This document shows, piece after piece, positions 11,594 to 23,341 of a stretch of DNA of 64,000 bases; within the stretch, counting starts at the first letter, position 1; every line of letters begins with the position of its first letter. Both the position numbers and the translations under genes were made by a program. This DNA is from Gonapodya sp. JEL0774 (taxonomy: Eukaryota > Monoblepharomycota > Monoblepharidomycetes > Monoblepharidales > Gonapodyaceae), in NCBI GenBank assembly GCA_027604505.1, contig JADIIX010000038.1:1-64000 (forward strand), read 5' to 3'. Below the pieces are notes generated by a model that saw only the letters and a list, made by a program, of their open reading frames with translations, was not told the origin of the DNA and did no database searches.

Positions 11594-14500
11594 ATGAACT
11601 CAGCCAAGATTTGTTGCGGTCTGTACATGGTCCAATCTGGGACAACAGTTCGGAGCGTCGCAATTCCTCTCCACAACGTGTCAGTCAACGCAGAGATTCT
11701 CGACTGTCTGGCTTCCGTTACACTATCTCAAACGTATGTCAACGAGGACCCCAATCCCATTGAAGCAATCTACAAGTTTCCAATCTACGAGAGCGCAGCG
11801 GTTTATTCATTCGAGGCCGAGGTGGATGGGACGGTCATCCGAGGAGTTTGCCGGGAACGGGAGGATGCCGCAAGAGAGTACAACACCGCGATCGCTGCAG
11901 GAAACAGAGCGTTTTTGCTAGAGGAGCAAAAGGCCGACAGTGAGCATCTGTTCATTTAGCACCACCATCTTCGAAGTCTCATTCACCCCATAATGCACTT
12001 CCCCATTCTCAGTCTTCCAAATCTCTGTTGGCAACATTCCCTCAAGGAAACCCGTTGTCATCCGCCTTTCCTACGTACATGAATGCAGAACCGACGAAGA
12101 CAATGACGAACTCCGCTTTACCGTCCCAACAACCATCGCTAGTGATACATATGGAACTTTCAACCCTCCAGCTGGGACAAATTTGCTGCCTGGTGGCACT
12201 TCGTACAGCAACGCTGCCACCTACACACTTTCGGTATCTGTGGACGTCCTCATGGCGGCGGGTCCGGTCTCGGAGGTTTCTTCGCCGACTCATCCCATCA
12301 AAGTTTCGATGGACGGTACCAATCCTAAACACGCCGTTGCGAAACTGACGCTCAGCAATGTGTACCTGGACAAGGACTTTATTTTGGTAGTCAAGTCCCC
12401 GGGAATCGACAAGCCGCGGGCGGTCTTGGAGAGAGATTCGGCTTCAGGAACCAAGTCATGCATGGTGACATTCGTGCCCAAGTTTCGTGTACAAGAAGTT
12501 CAAACGGAGATTATCTTCATTTTAGATCGGTGAGGATGTCAAACTCCGCGCTTTCCCATCCTGATTCTAAACTTTCCTATCGTGTGGTGTTGCTCTCAGA
12601 TCGGGCTCCATGCAAGGTGCAAATATCAAAAACGCGCGCACTGCTCTGATTCTCTTCCTCAAATCATTACCCGAGGACTGCAAGTTCAACATCATCGGCT
12701 TCGGTTCCTCGTACCGGCTCCTCTTCCCCAACTCGGTCCCTTACGACGAGAGGAATCTCAATACTGCTGTTAAACATGTTGAGAGTGTGCAGGCGGACCT
12801 TGGGGGCACTGAAATCTATCAACCCCTCCAGGAGGCTGTGAGCAAACCTGTGAACAAAAACTGGCAGAGAACCGTCATTGTGAGTTGCGCCTATGGTTTT
12901 CGCAAGAAGCTCTGGTTTGTATAGCTAACTATTGCCATACTCTATGTTGCTAGGTTTTGACTGATGGCGAAGTCTATCAGCCCGAGAGAATCTTTGAGCT
13001 CGCAACTCGCACGACAGAATCCCAAAACACTCGTATATTCACCCTTGGCGTGGGAGCGTCGGTATCTCACCTGCTTGTTAATGGACTCGCCAGAGCAGGA
13101 TTGGGTGCCGCTGAGTTTGTCGGATCGGGAGAGAGGATGGAAGGTAAAGTGGTGAAACTCATCAAGGCTGGCGTGAGGGGATTTGTGAGGGATTACAAGG
13201 TAAGCAGCTTACACAGTGCTGTGTAAAGGGCAAAGTGAACGGTTTGCATTTTTGGCTGTGGCCCCAGGTTACGTGGCTCCCTCAAGAAGTCATCACTGGC
13301 GCAGAGACCATATCCGCCATCCCGCCCTCCGAATCCGCACCAAACAATCCCACCGTGACCTCTAGCACGTCATTTTTTGACGACGACCTCCAAGATGATC
13401 CGCTGCCCAAGCGCGAAGTGCTTCCCGCCAAAGTCCCTCTTGTTCAACCAGCACCGTTCAGAGCTCCACCCCTCTACGCTGGGTCACGATACATCACCTT
13501 TGCGATTCTGGACAGCAAGCTGCCCGATCCAACATCGGTCACTGTTTCGGGCGTCAGTCCGGATGGACCTCTTGAGGTGACCATCCCTATCACCACCGAG
13601 ATTACGGTCGACGCAGGGCGTGGTGTGAAAGCTGTGGTGCACACCATGGCGGCACGGAAGCTGGTACAAGACTTGGAGGAAGGTGCGAGCTGGATGCATG
13701 CGGAAGACAGTGCCGTGGAGGAGTCGAGGGTGAGAACAGAGGTCGTAAGGCTGGGCAAGTCATGTGAGCAACTGTCCTCATTTGTGAGCTTGTCACATTT
13801 CGTTTCAACTCACTTGATTTTGATCTTGTAGATGGTATTGCTTCCAAATTTACGTCGTATGTCGCTGTTCAAGTCCTCGAAGGAGCCGAACGGATTCTGA
13901 CAAAGCCGCCAACAGTTATCGTTCCGAGCATTGTGCGTATTGTCCCATTTGTCGCCAAAATTCAAGAGCCAAGCTAAAACATCTCAAATCCACCTTTTGT
14001 TTAGGAAAATCAGACAGTGGCGCCGTCTCTACAAGGTAACCACCGTTCTTGGCGTGGCGCGCCAATTCGTGCGCCATCACCCGTTACGCCAGCGAGCAGC
14101 GCCGGTATCGGAATGTTCCAGCTTGTAGCTGCTGCCTCACCCGCCCGCAGTGCAGGCCGTGCATTTTTCGGAGCTTCCGACAGGTCCGCCTCTCAGGCGA
14201 CTGGCTTCGCCCCACCTTCGTCATCCATATTCAGTAAGTCATCTTCAGGAGGCTCGCCTCAAATGATGCGTTTGAGGAAAGCGTCATCTGGAAGTGGAGG
14301 CAACAAGATGAACGTCGTTTCCACTGCAGACGATTGTGTCGTTGAACAAGCAGATCTTAGAATGATGGATACTCGTGCCTCGGAGAAAAAGAAGAAGTCA
14401 AGTCGGGACGCCTCTAGATCCGGAAGCGATGACGAAACAGACGAAGCGGCCGTATTCCTGGGAGCTGTACAATCTCAGAGTCTATCCAAATCGTCTTCCA

Positions 14501-14817
14501 ACGGCAGTGTCACTTCTTCTCCGGAGCAGAAATTGCTCACATTGGTGTCCATGCAAAAATTCAACGGGTCGTTCGCGGCCGAATCCAAGCTTTTCTCTCT
14601 GTCACCAAAGAACGTCCAAGAAGCACCTCCAGCCGGGAGGACTGCAGAAGAGTGGGCTACGGCTGTCGCGCTGGCTGTTATGGAGTTAGTGCTGTCGGCA
14701 TTCAAAGATGAGTGGGAGTTGGTCGCAAACAAAGCACGGTCTTGGCTGAAGAAGCAGATAGGAGAGGAACGAAGCAAAGAATTGGTGGAAATGGCGAAGG
14801 GCCAAGTTGGCGCATGA
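11594..14817 (+). CDS. VIT + von Willebrand A domain protein (VWA5A / inter-alpha-trypsin heavy-chain-like)
   Basis: Seven exons (11594-11939, 12013-12529, 12600-12879, 12954-13199, 13268-13763, 13832-13932, 14005-14817), all in phase, give 932 aa. Residues 1-130 form a VIT domain (YKFPIYESAAVYSFEAEVDG, then SVGNIPSRKPVVIRLSYVHE). The VWA domain starts near residue 280 with an intact metal-ion adhesion motif, ILDRSGSMQGANIKNAR (D-x-S-x-S), followed by VLTDGEVYQPERIF and FTLGVGASVSHLLVNGLARA. A central YGIASKFTSYVAVQV matches the conserved post-VWA block of VWA5A-type proteins. A Ser/Lys-rich disordered stretch leads to a C-terminal amphipathic segment with EEWATAVALAVMELVLSAF. There is no signal peptide, so an intracellular adhesion or scaffold role is likely, but the partner is unknown. 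Confidence 0.85.
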
Positions 14818-15341
14818 GGAAAAAGATGTTTCCTGTATTTTGCTCACACTACACATCCAATAGTATGATAAATATATGACAAATTTTTGCATCTCATACT
14901 TTTTGCGGTACTCGCTTGCTTCATAAGAAGTTGCTCACTTGGAACGGTCCTGGCTTCTTCCCTCCCCCTCATTCTTGCCTGGATTGTCCATCTTTCCCAA
15001 CCTCGATGTTGCGCACACAAATCCCACAACACTTTCGGAGGATCTTGCAGCCATAGAATGTGATGCAACACTTGAAAAATAGAACTCCAGAATGCTGCTT
15101 TTGAAGAATCATATATTTGTCGGGAGACGGTTTCATGATGAAGGTTTGGGGTTTGCTGTGGCGCAGTTATCACGGCGGGTACGGAACGTGAGTTTCTTCA
15201 CTTTCGTTTTCGCGCCGATTCTTATCGAATTTCCAAATCACTTTGATTTTAAGAACGATTCCCTTCTCTACTCCTTCGGAATCGCTGCAAGGAACCCCGC
15301 CCTTCCCCCCTGATCTCATACAACTTATTGTTGCTGTCACG
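14818..15341. other. Intergenic region between the VWA and elongase genes
   Basis: No supported gene. The reading frame of the elongase stays open upstream to about 15243, but no better start than the ATG at 15342 is present. The stretch probably carries a 3' end and the elongase promoter. Confidence 0.5.
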
Positions 15342-16965
15342 ATGCCGTCAGGATTGCCCACCGTCTTTTGTGTCGAGGACTGGTTGCTCACGGTGATGAA
15401 CGCTTCGGAACCATTCCTGCGTCCCATCTTCCGACCAATCGAGATTGCGACTCTCGGTTTGGCCAACTTCGTTGCCCCCAACACCACCAAGCTCATCTTG
15501 GATTTCTTCGCGGACAGCAAATCTGTCCACGCGCAGAGCTTGCCATTGATGAACTTTGTAAGTAAACTCGCCAATCCGGCAGCCTACAGTGTACTGGAGC
15601 TGAAAGGTGGAACGGGATCGGTTTCGGACGAGACAGGAGAGGAGACGAGATATCTCTTGTCGGTGACGGAATCCTTATCAGTAGTTTCCGTCTATCAACA
15701 CTTTTCAAAGAGGTCCGGGGAGCTAATCAGGGGTCTGAACGGAACAGAAAGCATTGTGTACATCTCAGTCACCCTCCTGTCACCGACGCTCTGTCATATT
15801 TCCGACCGCATCTCGCCTGTTTTCACGTGCCTTCTCGCAAAATTACTGAATTCGATTCTCTCAGTTCCATGTCCTCCTCATCTCGGCCGCATACCTGGTC
15901 ATCGTATTTTACGGCATGAAGTACATGGAAACGCGGGAAAAGATGAACCCGAAGCAGTACACCCTCCTCCACAATTTCGTCATGTCATCTCTCAGCTTGT
16001 ACATGTGCGTGGGCACTATTTGGCAAACGTACCACGACGGGTACAGTATTCTCATGAACCCTCCTGACAATTCGCCGAACGGCTGGCCGGTGAGTGGCAA
16101 TAAGGCGGTACATGGAATTCACATGATTTTGCGTTTGACTGATATTTGTTACTCCTGTTGCTGCTACAGATGGCCAAAATGGTCTGGCTCTTTTCCATGT
16201 CCAAGATCCCAGAGTTCATTGATACCTTCCTAATGGTGGTCAAGAAGAACTTCCGCCAAATCAGTTTTCTCCACCTCTATCACCACACAAGCAGTGAGTA
16301 GATTGCCGTCCCTCCTACGGTACCAAGGTGAATCAATGAGATTCGGCCCCTTTCGGATCAAAGTCTTCCTCATCTGCTGGCTCTTCTGCTTCGTGGCCCC
16401 TGGTGGAGAGGCATACTTGAGTGTCATACTCAACTCTGGTGTGCACGTAATCATGTATGGGTATTACTTCCTGTCCGCGATGGGTGTCGGCTGGGTTTCT
16501 TTCATTAAGAAGGTAAGTCATCTTTCGATGTTGCATCGGTTACAAACGGTGGCACTGACTTTGAGCGTCCTTTTGTTCTCTCACCAGTACATTACGATGA
16601 TGCAAATCTCCCAGTTCTGCATCATGATGGTCCAGCACACGGTGAGTTCTCACAACACAATATTGAACGGGTTTGCATATGATGGTTTTGACACCCTCTT
16701 CTTTGTAGCTCGACATCGTCATCAACATTTTTACCTCCCCCAAGGAGTCTTATCCTGTCTCCATCTCCATTATGATGTGGTTCTACATTTCTTCAATGCT
16801 CGCTCTCTTCGCCAACTTCTAGTGAGTGCTCCAGATACACGTATTTTGTTGTATCCGAGAATACTGATTCGGACTTGACTCGGAACTAACAGCATCCAAG
16901 ATCGTAAACGCGAGGCCGCGGCAAAGAAGGACGGAAAGCCGGTGGAGGCGAAGAAGACACAGTGA
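15342..16965 (+). CDS. ELO-family very-long-chain / PUFA fatty-acid elongase
   Basis: 3-ketoacyl-CoA synthase that performs the condensation step of fatty-acid elongation in the ER membrane. Seven exons (15342-15557, 15865-16089, 16170-16293, 16364-16512, 16588-16641, 16709-16821, 16893-16965) join in phase to 317 aa, the usual family size. Diagnostic motifs: SKIPEFIDTFLMVVKK, the HxxHH box in FLHLYHHTS (split by the third intron just after it), HVIMYGYYFLSAMG, and ITMMQISQFCIMMVQH. Five to seven hydrophobic segments are visible. The tail is Lys/Arg-rich (REAAAKKDGKPVEAKKTQ), as expected for ER retention. LHLYHH resembles PUFA elongases more than yeast Elo1-3 (HVYHH), but chain specificity is inference. 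Confidence 0.92.
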
Positions 16966-17489
16966 AATCCGCAGTCGAGGTTGGATAGTTGTATACCCCA
17001 CTCGAATTTCTCGGCAATTGCATATGGAGATAATTGTTTTGCATTGATGATCATTTAATCCCTTTGGAGGATTTTGTGTGTAATAGAACTTTCTCTTTCT
17101 TCCGCAGTCAAGTGCACATACAAGTGCAAAGGCTGAAGAACCACAAATCTGTAGGGATAAATAAAGCTTCAAGCTATGTTCAACAGTGGAGAGTGCGTCA
17201 AGTGTCCGTTTCGGATCTGGTCTCCAGAGGGATTGTCAAAAAGCTGTCTTGTATGTGCATAGAACCAGCCATTACACAGTCGGAGCGATTCAAAATTTCA
17301 TAAAGCTAATGGCTGACTCACGTTTCGTCCGGGGTTGCTTGTTGTTATATTTTGTTACACGTGTTTTGCCTTATAACGTTGCTGAGCCCACTGCGCTGTG
17401 CCACCCGTTCTACCCGTTTGGTTGCATTCTCAAGAATACATAAGCTCATCACTATCCGCCAGCGCCTACATCCACATTCAAATTCTCAG

Positions 17490-19009
17490 ATGTCTCTCCT
17501 ACGTTTCTCCAATAATTCTGTTTCGATTCTACATTCCCGTCGCCTGCTTGCGCCGCTTTCGTCCACTGTTCAGAACTCAATTCTCCGCCGCCGTTACCCA
17601 TCACGTAATTTGGGAACGGCCTCTCTTCAGGAGCGGATTCCTTCTGGTACTGGAGAAGCGGCAGAAAAGGGCGCACCAAAAGCCGAAGTGACCTGGTTGG
17701 GGGAGTGAGTTCTTGCCACATTTAATATCGGAATCCTGGATTCCAATCATCATCTGCCATGGTTCACACATCAGCCTACCAATCGTCAAGCCCGAACCTG
17801 TGCGGCACGAGTTCGCCCACCATAAATTGTCCACAGAGGAGCTTGAAAACTGGAAGGTCGGAGTAGGGTATCATAGGCTACCGGTGCGTTTTGACTTTAT
17901 CATAAATACCGCGACTAAGGGCATGCCTTAATATAGCACGTTTTTCGAGCAGGAGACGTTTTCGGACAAAATTGCATTCGCCCTCGTAAAGTTCCTCCGT
18001 CTCCCGACTGATCTGTTTTTCAGAGTGAGCTCTTCCCTTCCAACTCCATCGAGTTCCTTGTTTCATATGATCATCTTCCCCCTAGAAAAAGTACATTCAC
18101 CGCGCTGTGTTGTTGGAAACCGTAGCGGCAGTTCCCGGTATGGTTGCAGGAGCGCTCCGGCACCTGACATCCCTTCGACGAATGAGACACGATGGTGGAT
18201 GGATCACACACCTGCTTCACGAAGCTGAGAACGAGCGAATGGTGAGTACTGGCGACGACCGTTGCACCGCCCGTTCATGTATCTCCCAACACTCCAACCC
18301 TCGGATCCGCCACCACCCAACACTCTCCCTTCATTGACGTCGGCAGCACCTTATGACCTGGACAAAAGTCTTCCAACCCAAACCTTGGGAGCGCTTGCTG
18401 GTTCTTGGTGTGCAAGGGGTTTTCTGGAACATGTACTTTGTGGTGTATTTGCTCTTCCCAAAAGTAGCGCATCGATTCGTCGGCTACTTGGAAGAAGAAG
18501 CTGGTGAGTTATTTTTGCTCGATTGCATAGTGATGAGTCCTCATATGTGGTGTTTTCTCTCGTCCATTTCAATTCCCCAACACAGTCGTCTCTTACACGC
18601 ACTTTCTGCACTCCATCGACACCGGAGCGATCGAAAATGGTCCGGCTCCAAAGATCGCCATCGACTACTGGAACTTGAAAGATGGTGCAAAACTGCGTGA
18701 TGTAGTTCTTGCAGTGAGGGCCGACGAGGCTGCCCACCGTGATGTGAGTTTGCAGCATCGGAAATGTGTTGGTAATCAGTGTGATTCGGCAACTTGACGA
18801 CTGCTTTCCTTGAAATTTAGGTCAACCATCATCTCGCTGATCGTTTACTCCATCGTACCGAGGACCTCCGCATTCCCTTTCAGCCGAAAATCACAATCGT
18901 AGACGACACTTCCCACTACGACCGAGTCGATGCCACTGGGAAAAAGCTCCCCCCAACAGCGGACGCGGAGGGTATGATCCCTCGAGTGGACCTTAAGATT
19001 CAAGTATGA
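17490..19009 (+). CDS. Mitochondrial alternative oxidase (AOX)
   Basis: Di-iron ubiquinol oxidase of the inner mitochondrial membrane that reduces oxygen without proton pumping. Seven exons (17490-17704, 17775-17883, 17953-18024, 18086-18241, 18347-18503, 18586-18743, 18821-19009), all in phase, give 351 aa. The N-terminus is rich in Arg and Ser (a targeting peptide). Iron-ligand motifs are all present: [24 protein letters not shown] (split by an intron), [11 protein letters not shown] and [12 protein letters not shown], with the four Glu and two His of the di-iron centre. One departure is His in place of the first Glu of the usual LEEAENERMH motif; this residue is not an iron ligand. A regulatory Cys pair of plant type is not apparent. 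Confidence 0.95.
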
Positions 19010-19822
19010 GGTGGTTCTGTGTGTAGTTTGGATGGCTTCTGTCGTGAGATCTCGTTCACGCGATGTATCGCGCGGGATCGCATGTAATTCTACTTCTGCT
19101 GAGTCATATGCCTGATCTGAAGATAGCACTTTTTGTACTGTTCAAAATTCATCGTTTCATTAGCATGTAATATCATCCTTTTGTCCGTGATCGGAACAAA
19201 ATGCGTGGTGAACTGCGGTCCCATAAATGAGGTGCGAAAGCAGATGCTTTTCCGAACATCGAGTTTCGCAGTCTCTTTTTCCGTCAAATGTTTTTTAGTT
19301 TGTAATGCTGTATTCCTATGCGTGAATAGTGGGGCATTTTACGGTGATCCAACTCACCTCGCTTCGCAGCATCAACAGCCGCGCCGGATCATTCAGGTGA
19401 TATCACCGGAGATGATATATATGGGTGAGACAATAAAATCACCTGCAACAATGCGCAGGTATGCGCATCACGTGTCTGGTAAGGTAGACTCTTTTTCGAA
19501 GAGGGGTGTGTGCCAGACAAGCACACTACCATCCTCGCCTGGTAGCATGAACACGTGCACGTTCCGAGGGTAGCTTGTGCGCAAAGACCTTTTATTCACT
19601 TTGCATTCGCATGAGGAGCTGACATTGCACACGAAGACCTCCGTGAAGGCACGAGCTATTTTTCTTGTATTAACTACATAGACTCATTCAAATTTGTTTT
19701 GTGTTTTCGATTTGGATTGCGGACCAACCAGAAAAATACAGAAAAAATGGATCAATGACTGTGCTCTGTCCACAGCAGATTCGGGCATCGTCTCATTGAA
19801 ACTTCACCCGACCCGTTTCACA
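19010..19822. other. Intergenic region with one unassigned open frame
   Basis: A 146-codon plus-strand frame at 19133-19573 begins with two hydrophobic segments but resembles no known family, and codon use is not convincing, so it is not called as a gene. The rest holds no recognised feature apart from a small stem-forming palindrome near 19440-19465 (CACCTGC and GCAGGT). Confidence 0.4.
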
Positions 19823-20794
19823 ATGGCGAGCTATCAGGTTAGAATCCCCACATTCTCATCCCCATCTCATTTTCTTTGCGGTTCTTTGGAGCTCTTCCAC
19901 GCGTACTGGCCCTGGAGCTGGAGCTTGAAATCCTCGATATGCGGCGGCGGCCGCTAACCAAATCTAAACGGGGATTGGCTGACGGTCTGATAAGCCGGAG
20001 AGCAGCGCATGGATAAAGAAGGTAGCTCAGGATGGACCTCGGGTGTGGACTAGCGCGAGTGAGACTTGTGACGACATACTCGACCGGTCGCATCACTGGG
20101 AAAGAGGACGGAGAAGAGGAAGTTTGCCAGCCGGGCGGACCTAGAACGGTAGAAAGCAGTGCCTGAACACAGCTAACGCCTATTTCCGGGTCCACACGTT
20201 CGTTTGGCGGACGTTATTTGACGGATCGCTCCCTACCTTGCCCTCCGCCCCCCACCCATTCTCCATAATAACTCTAAATAGGCTGTCGATCAAAAGAAGG
20301 AAGATTTCCGCAAGTACTTGGAAAAACACGGTATCGTCGACGCCTTGACAAAAGGTGCGTGTCTGGTTGTCGTTCCTGTCTGACACGAGGGTCTCCGACA
20401 CGGAATCAAAAAGACGAAAATGTGAAGCTAGGGGAGACGAGCAAACCGAGCTTATTGCGGGAAAGTTGAAGTCCGCATTTTTGTTCCCAAAACTCACGCA
20501 GGCTCCTCCGTTTGTCCCTTCTTGCACACACACCCTTGCAGTTTTGGTTGGTCTCTACGAAGAACCCGAAAAGCCCGATAACCCTCTCGAGTACGTGATA
20601 ACGTTCACCCACCTCATCTTCACAATCCTCTCAGTTGCACTTTGTCCCACTATCCCCCGATACGTCCACAAAGCTACGTCAAACACTTCCTTTCTGGCCC
20701 CTCTGACATCGATATAGAGGCCATTAAGGCCGAGAACGACGAGTTGAAAAGGAGAGTGAAGGAGTTGGAGAGCAAGTTGGCAGAGGTGGGTTGA
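19823..20794 (+). CDS. MYCBP: MYCBP (AMY-1) homologue, c-Myc-binding protein family
   Basis: Small conserved coiled-coil protein. In animals it binds MYC and AKAPs, and it is also found in ciliary/flagellar complexes, so a flagellar role is possible here. Four exons (19823-19837, 20282-20354, 20542-20590, 20674-20794) splice in phase to 85 aa. The match extends along the length: MASYQ, KKEDFRKYLEKHGIVDALTK, VLVGLYEEPEKPDNPL, YVKHFLSG, then a C-terminal coil ELKRRVKELESKLAEV. The first exon is only 15 nt and is separated by a 444-nt intron. It is supported by the MAxYQ start typical of the family and by correct phase. Confidence 0.9.
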
Positions 20795-21899
20795 AACGAA
20801 CTCTTATGAGAGAAAGCATAGAGGAAAGCGATTTTCGCTGTGGTATGTGCGTGTATTTAACCACTGTGATCGTGACTGATGATCCCGTTTGGCACTTTCG
20901 GTTGGGTCTGGTTTGTTTGCGGTGGGTTGCAATTGGATGCAAGCAGGTGGGAGCGGCGAAGGTGGAGGGAGGTGCAGGAGTTGCGTGATTGTGAATGAAG
21001 GCGAATGGGGTGTGAGTGAGTGAGAGCAGGGCTTCCTTGGGTGAGCGAATTGGACAGACGATTCAATTGAGTTTGTCGCCAAGACTGTATTATATTTGCA
21101 CAGATTACAGATTACAATTTTATTTGCATTTGCTTTATTGTGGGAATTCCAGTTCCCATTGGCCATGGCATCTTCATTGTGAATAGGTACGTGAGAATAT
21201 GGCTCGCGAAGAAGAGCACGGCAAAGAGCGTCAGGGCGCTTTCATAACCACGGATTCACCACACACGGTCTTGATTCTTGGTTTCAGGGACTGTCCTCGG
21301 ACGTTGAAAGTCCAACATCCATGTATCGTACTCACACCAAAATTGTGTAAATAAAAAGTCCCTCTTCCTATGCACTCACTGTAGCTGAGTTCAAGAAAAT
21401 CCAAAAAATGTGGACGGCTGAAGGTTGAAAAAGACCCATCCATGACTGGCTTCCATATTTTTCGAGCTCTGTTTTGGTGGGGAGTGCGTGTTTGAAGGCG
21501 GTGTGGCGATTCGGCCTGGGTCCTTGGAGTACAGTTAGGTCCGTAGATAAACGGTCGATTTTGCACGAGACACCTTAACCATCGTTGGTTGGAAGACAAT
21601 GCTAGTACGGAGATGTATGAGTCTAGAGTGATGTTCTGAGGTTGGCACATGTGAGTGGAGGGTTATGTGGTTGCAAGGCATGGCGACGCATGGTGGATGG
21701 TAATAGAAGATGAAGTGAAAGGATCAGGGAAGGAGGAGAAAGAGAGAAAGTCAAAACCGGTTGTCCGGTTCCGTTGATTGTGACACGAACGGTAAGGGAG
21801 AATTTGATTCCAGCCCTGTCGTGAATGCATTTCCACAATCACGGAGGCGTAAGCAACATCTAGTTTCGAGTCCGCTCCGATTGAAAACCGTATTCGCCA
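20795..21899. other. Intergenic region, no gene seen
   Basis: Several short frames on both strands lack recognisable features. The stretch is AT-richer near 21080-21140, consistent with a 3' UTR. Confidence 0.4.
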
Positions 21900-22557
21900 T
21901 GACGACGGCCGTTCGTGCCATTTCCGCGACATCGAAATTTGCCACCGTCATTCCCAAGGACTCGCCTTCGACCGACATACCCGGACCGCATCGCATCACC
22001 GTGAGCTCTACAGATCACTAGAGAAGTGATCGGAGCGGGCGGCGGAAGGCCGGGAGTCGGGAAGCGGAGACTGGGAAGAGCAGGTGGACGATGTCGGGGA
22101 AGAGGGAAGTAGGGCCGAAGAGTCTGATCTTGCACGGGATAGTTCTTCATGGCGGGGGATGTGGTGGTGATGGGGACGTTTGGGACGTTGAGATGTCTCA
22201 CCGGTTGTTTGTCCTGTTCTAGAAGACAGAATGTCTAGTCCAATCCGCAACCAGTCCATCACCACATGGTGCTAGTACCGCCCGCGTCGATTCATCCTCA
22301 TCCTCACATGCCCTTTGTTTGCTGATCAGTGAACGTCTCCCCGTGGTGGTCTCCAGGCAAGGTGCAGTTTATGCTGCACAGCTAACGTTCACTGCTGCAC
22401 GTCGCGCAGCTTCTGGCTCCACGCCCAGCGGAATGAGGATTGAATCGGAGAGACCATCCTGGAATCAATTTTTCACAAGCAATTTTTTTGTTTTCGCACT
22501 GTTCCAGTGGAGAATTGGCTTTTTCCCGACTGGATCACCAACGGCTATCTCCCCCTG
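21900..22557 (+). CDS. Possible small intron-containing gene, mitochondrial-like N-terminus (uncertain)
   Basis: A candidate first exon at 21900 encodes MTTAVRAISATSKFATVIPK, which looks like a mitochondrial presequence, and ends at a good donor after about 38 codons (near 22012). Two later stretches read like protein: NVSPWWSPGKVQFML near 22330 and ENWLFPDWITNGYLPLTLLP ending in a stop near 22557. I could not join the three with consistent phase, and the product was not recognised. It may be a small respiratory-chain subunit or a chance set of frames. Confidence 0.2.
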
Positions 22558-23341
22558 ACGCTGCTTCCGTAAAGTTCCGATTCATGTCTCTATGTATGAA
22601 AATCATGTTGTGAGTGAGAAGCTCAAATAGTGATCAGAGGGAGTGGGGTAAATAAGGAAACCGATCCCGTGCGGCGATCCAAAGGCGCGGGGTTGGATTG
22701 ATTTTTAGGTGCTCGCTGTTGAGACGCTACATATCCCCAAATTTCACCGTGTTATGTGTATCATTTGCCTCTTGCCCTGCTGTCCGGGTGGTGCATGGTG
22801 TTCCCCAGTTGTTAGTGTATCGGGCAAGACTCCGATGGGTGGATGAGTTTCGATGACACTGCGCTTCTTGGCACAAGCGAACACTAAGACCACGTTCTGT
22901 CTGACGACTCCAAAAACGGTGGTGCGTTGAATTTTCGCAACTTTTGTTTGTGACGGGGGGAACTGATTGCTGTGGGAGGATCACATATTTGTGGCATATC
23001 GAGAATATCTTGACTATTTGTATGATTATGTTACTAATGCCACCCAAACTGACTGACACCGCAATGTTTTGTGCCACACAGGCTTCGGATGAGTGAAGTG
23101 TGAACAGGCGTAATAATTTATTCCGGTTATTCATCACCAACAGCGCGTGCGTATATAAGTACATGAAGAAGAAAAAGGGGCAGCAAAAAGAGGGATCAAT
23201 TCGAATGGCGTGAAAGATGTGAAAGAATGGTAAAAGGGCAAGGCCCTGCCTTGCGTCTCGCTGCCTGGCGCACTTCTCAACCAACCCTCCCATCAGACGA
23301 AACATTCCAGCGGCGACGGACAGCAATTTCACCACGCATCT
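22558..23341. other. Region 3' of apicortin, no gene seen
   Basis: A 202-codon minus-strand frame (23335-22727) exists but its composition looks random (many Cys, His, Trp and Thr, no domain). No other signal is apparent. Confidence 0.4.

Noticed and set aside
19133-19573. 146-codon plus-strand frame
   Set aside because: It has odd composition (many Cys, Phe and Ser), no domain and no conserved motif. Chance in an AT-richer spacer is more likely.
22727-23335. 202-codon minus-strand frame
   Set aside because: Its composition is random-like and it would overlap the probable 3' UTR of apicortin.
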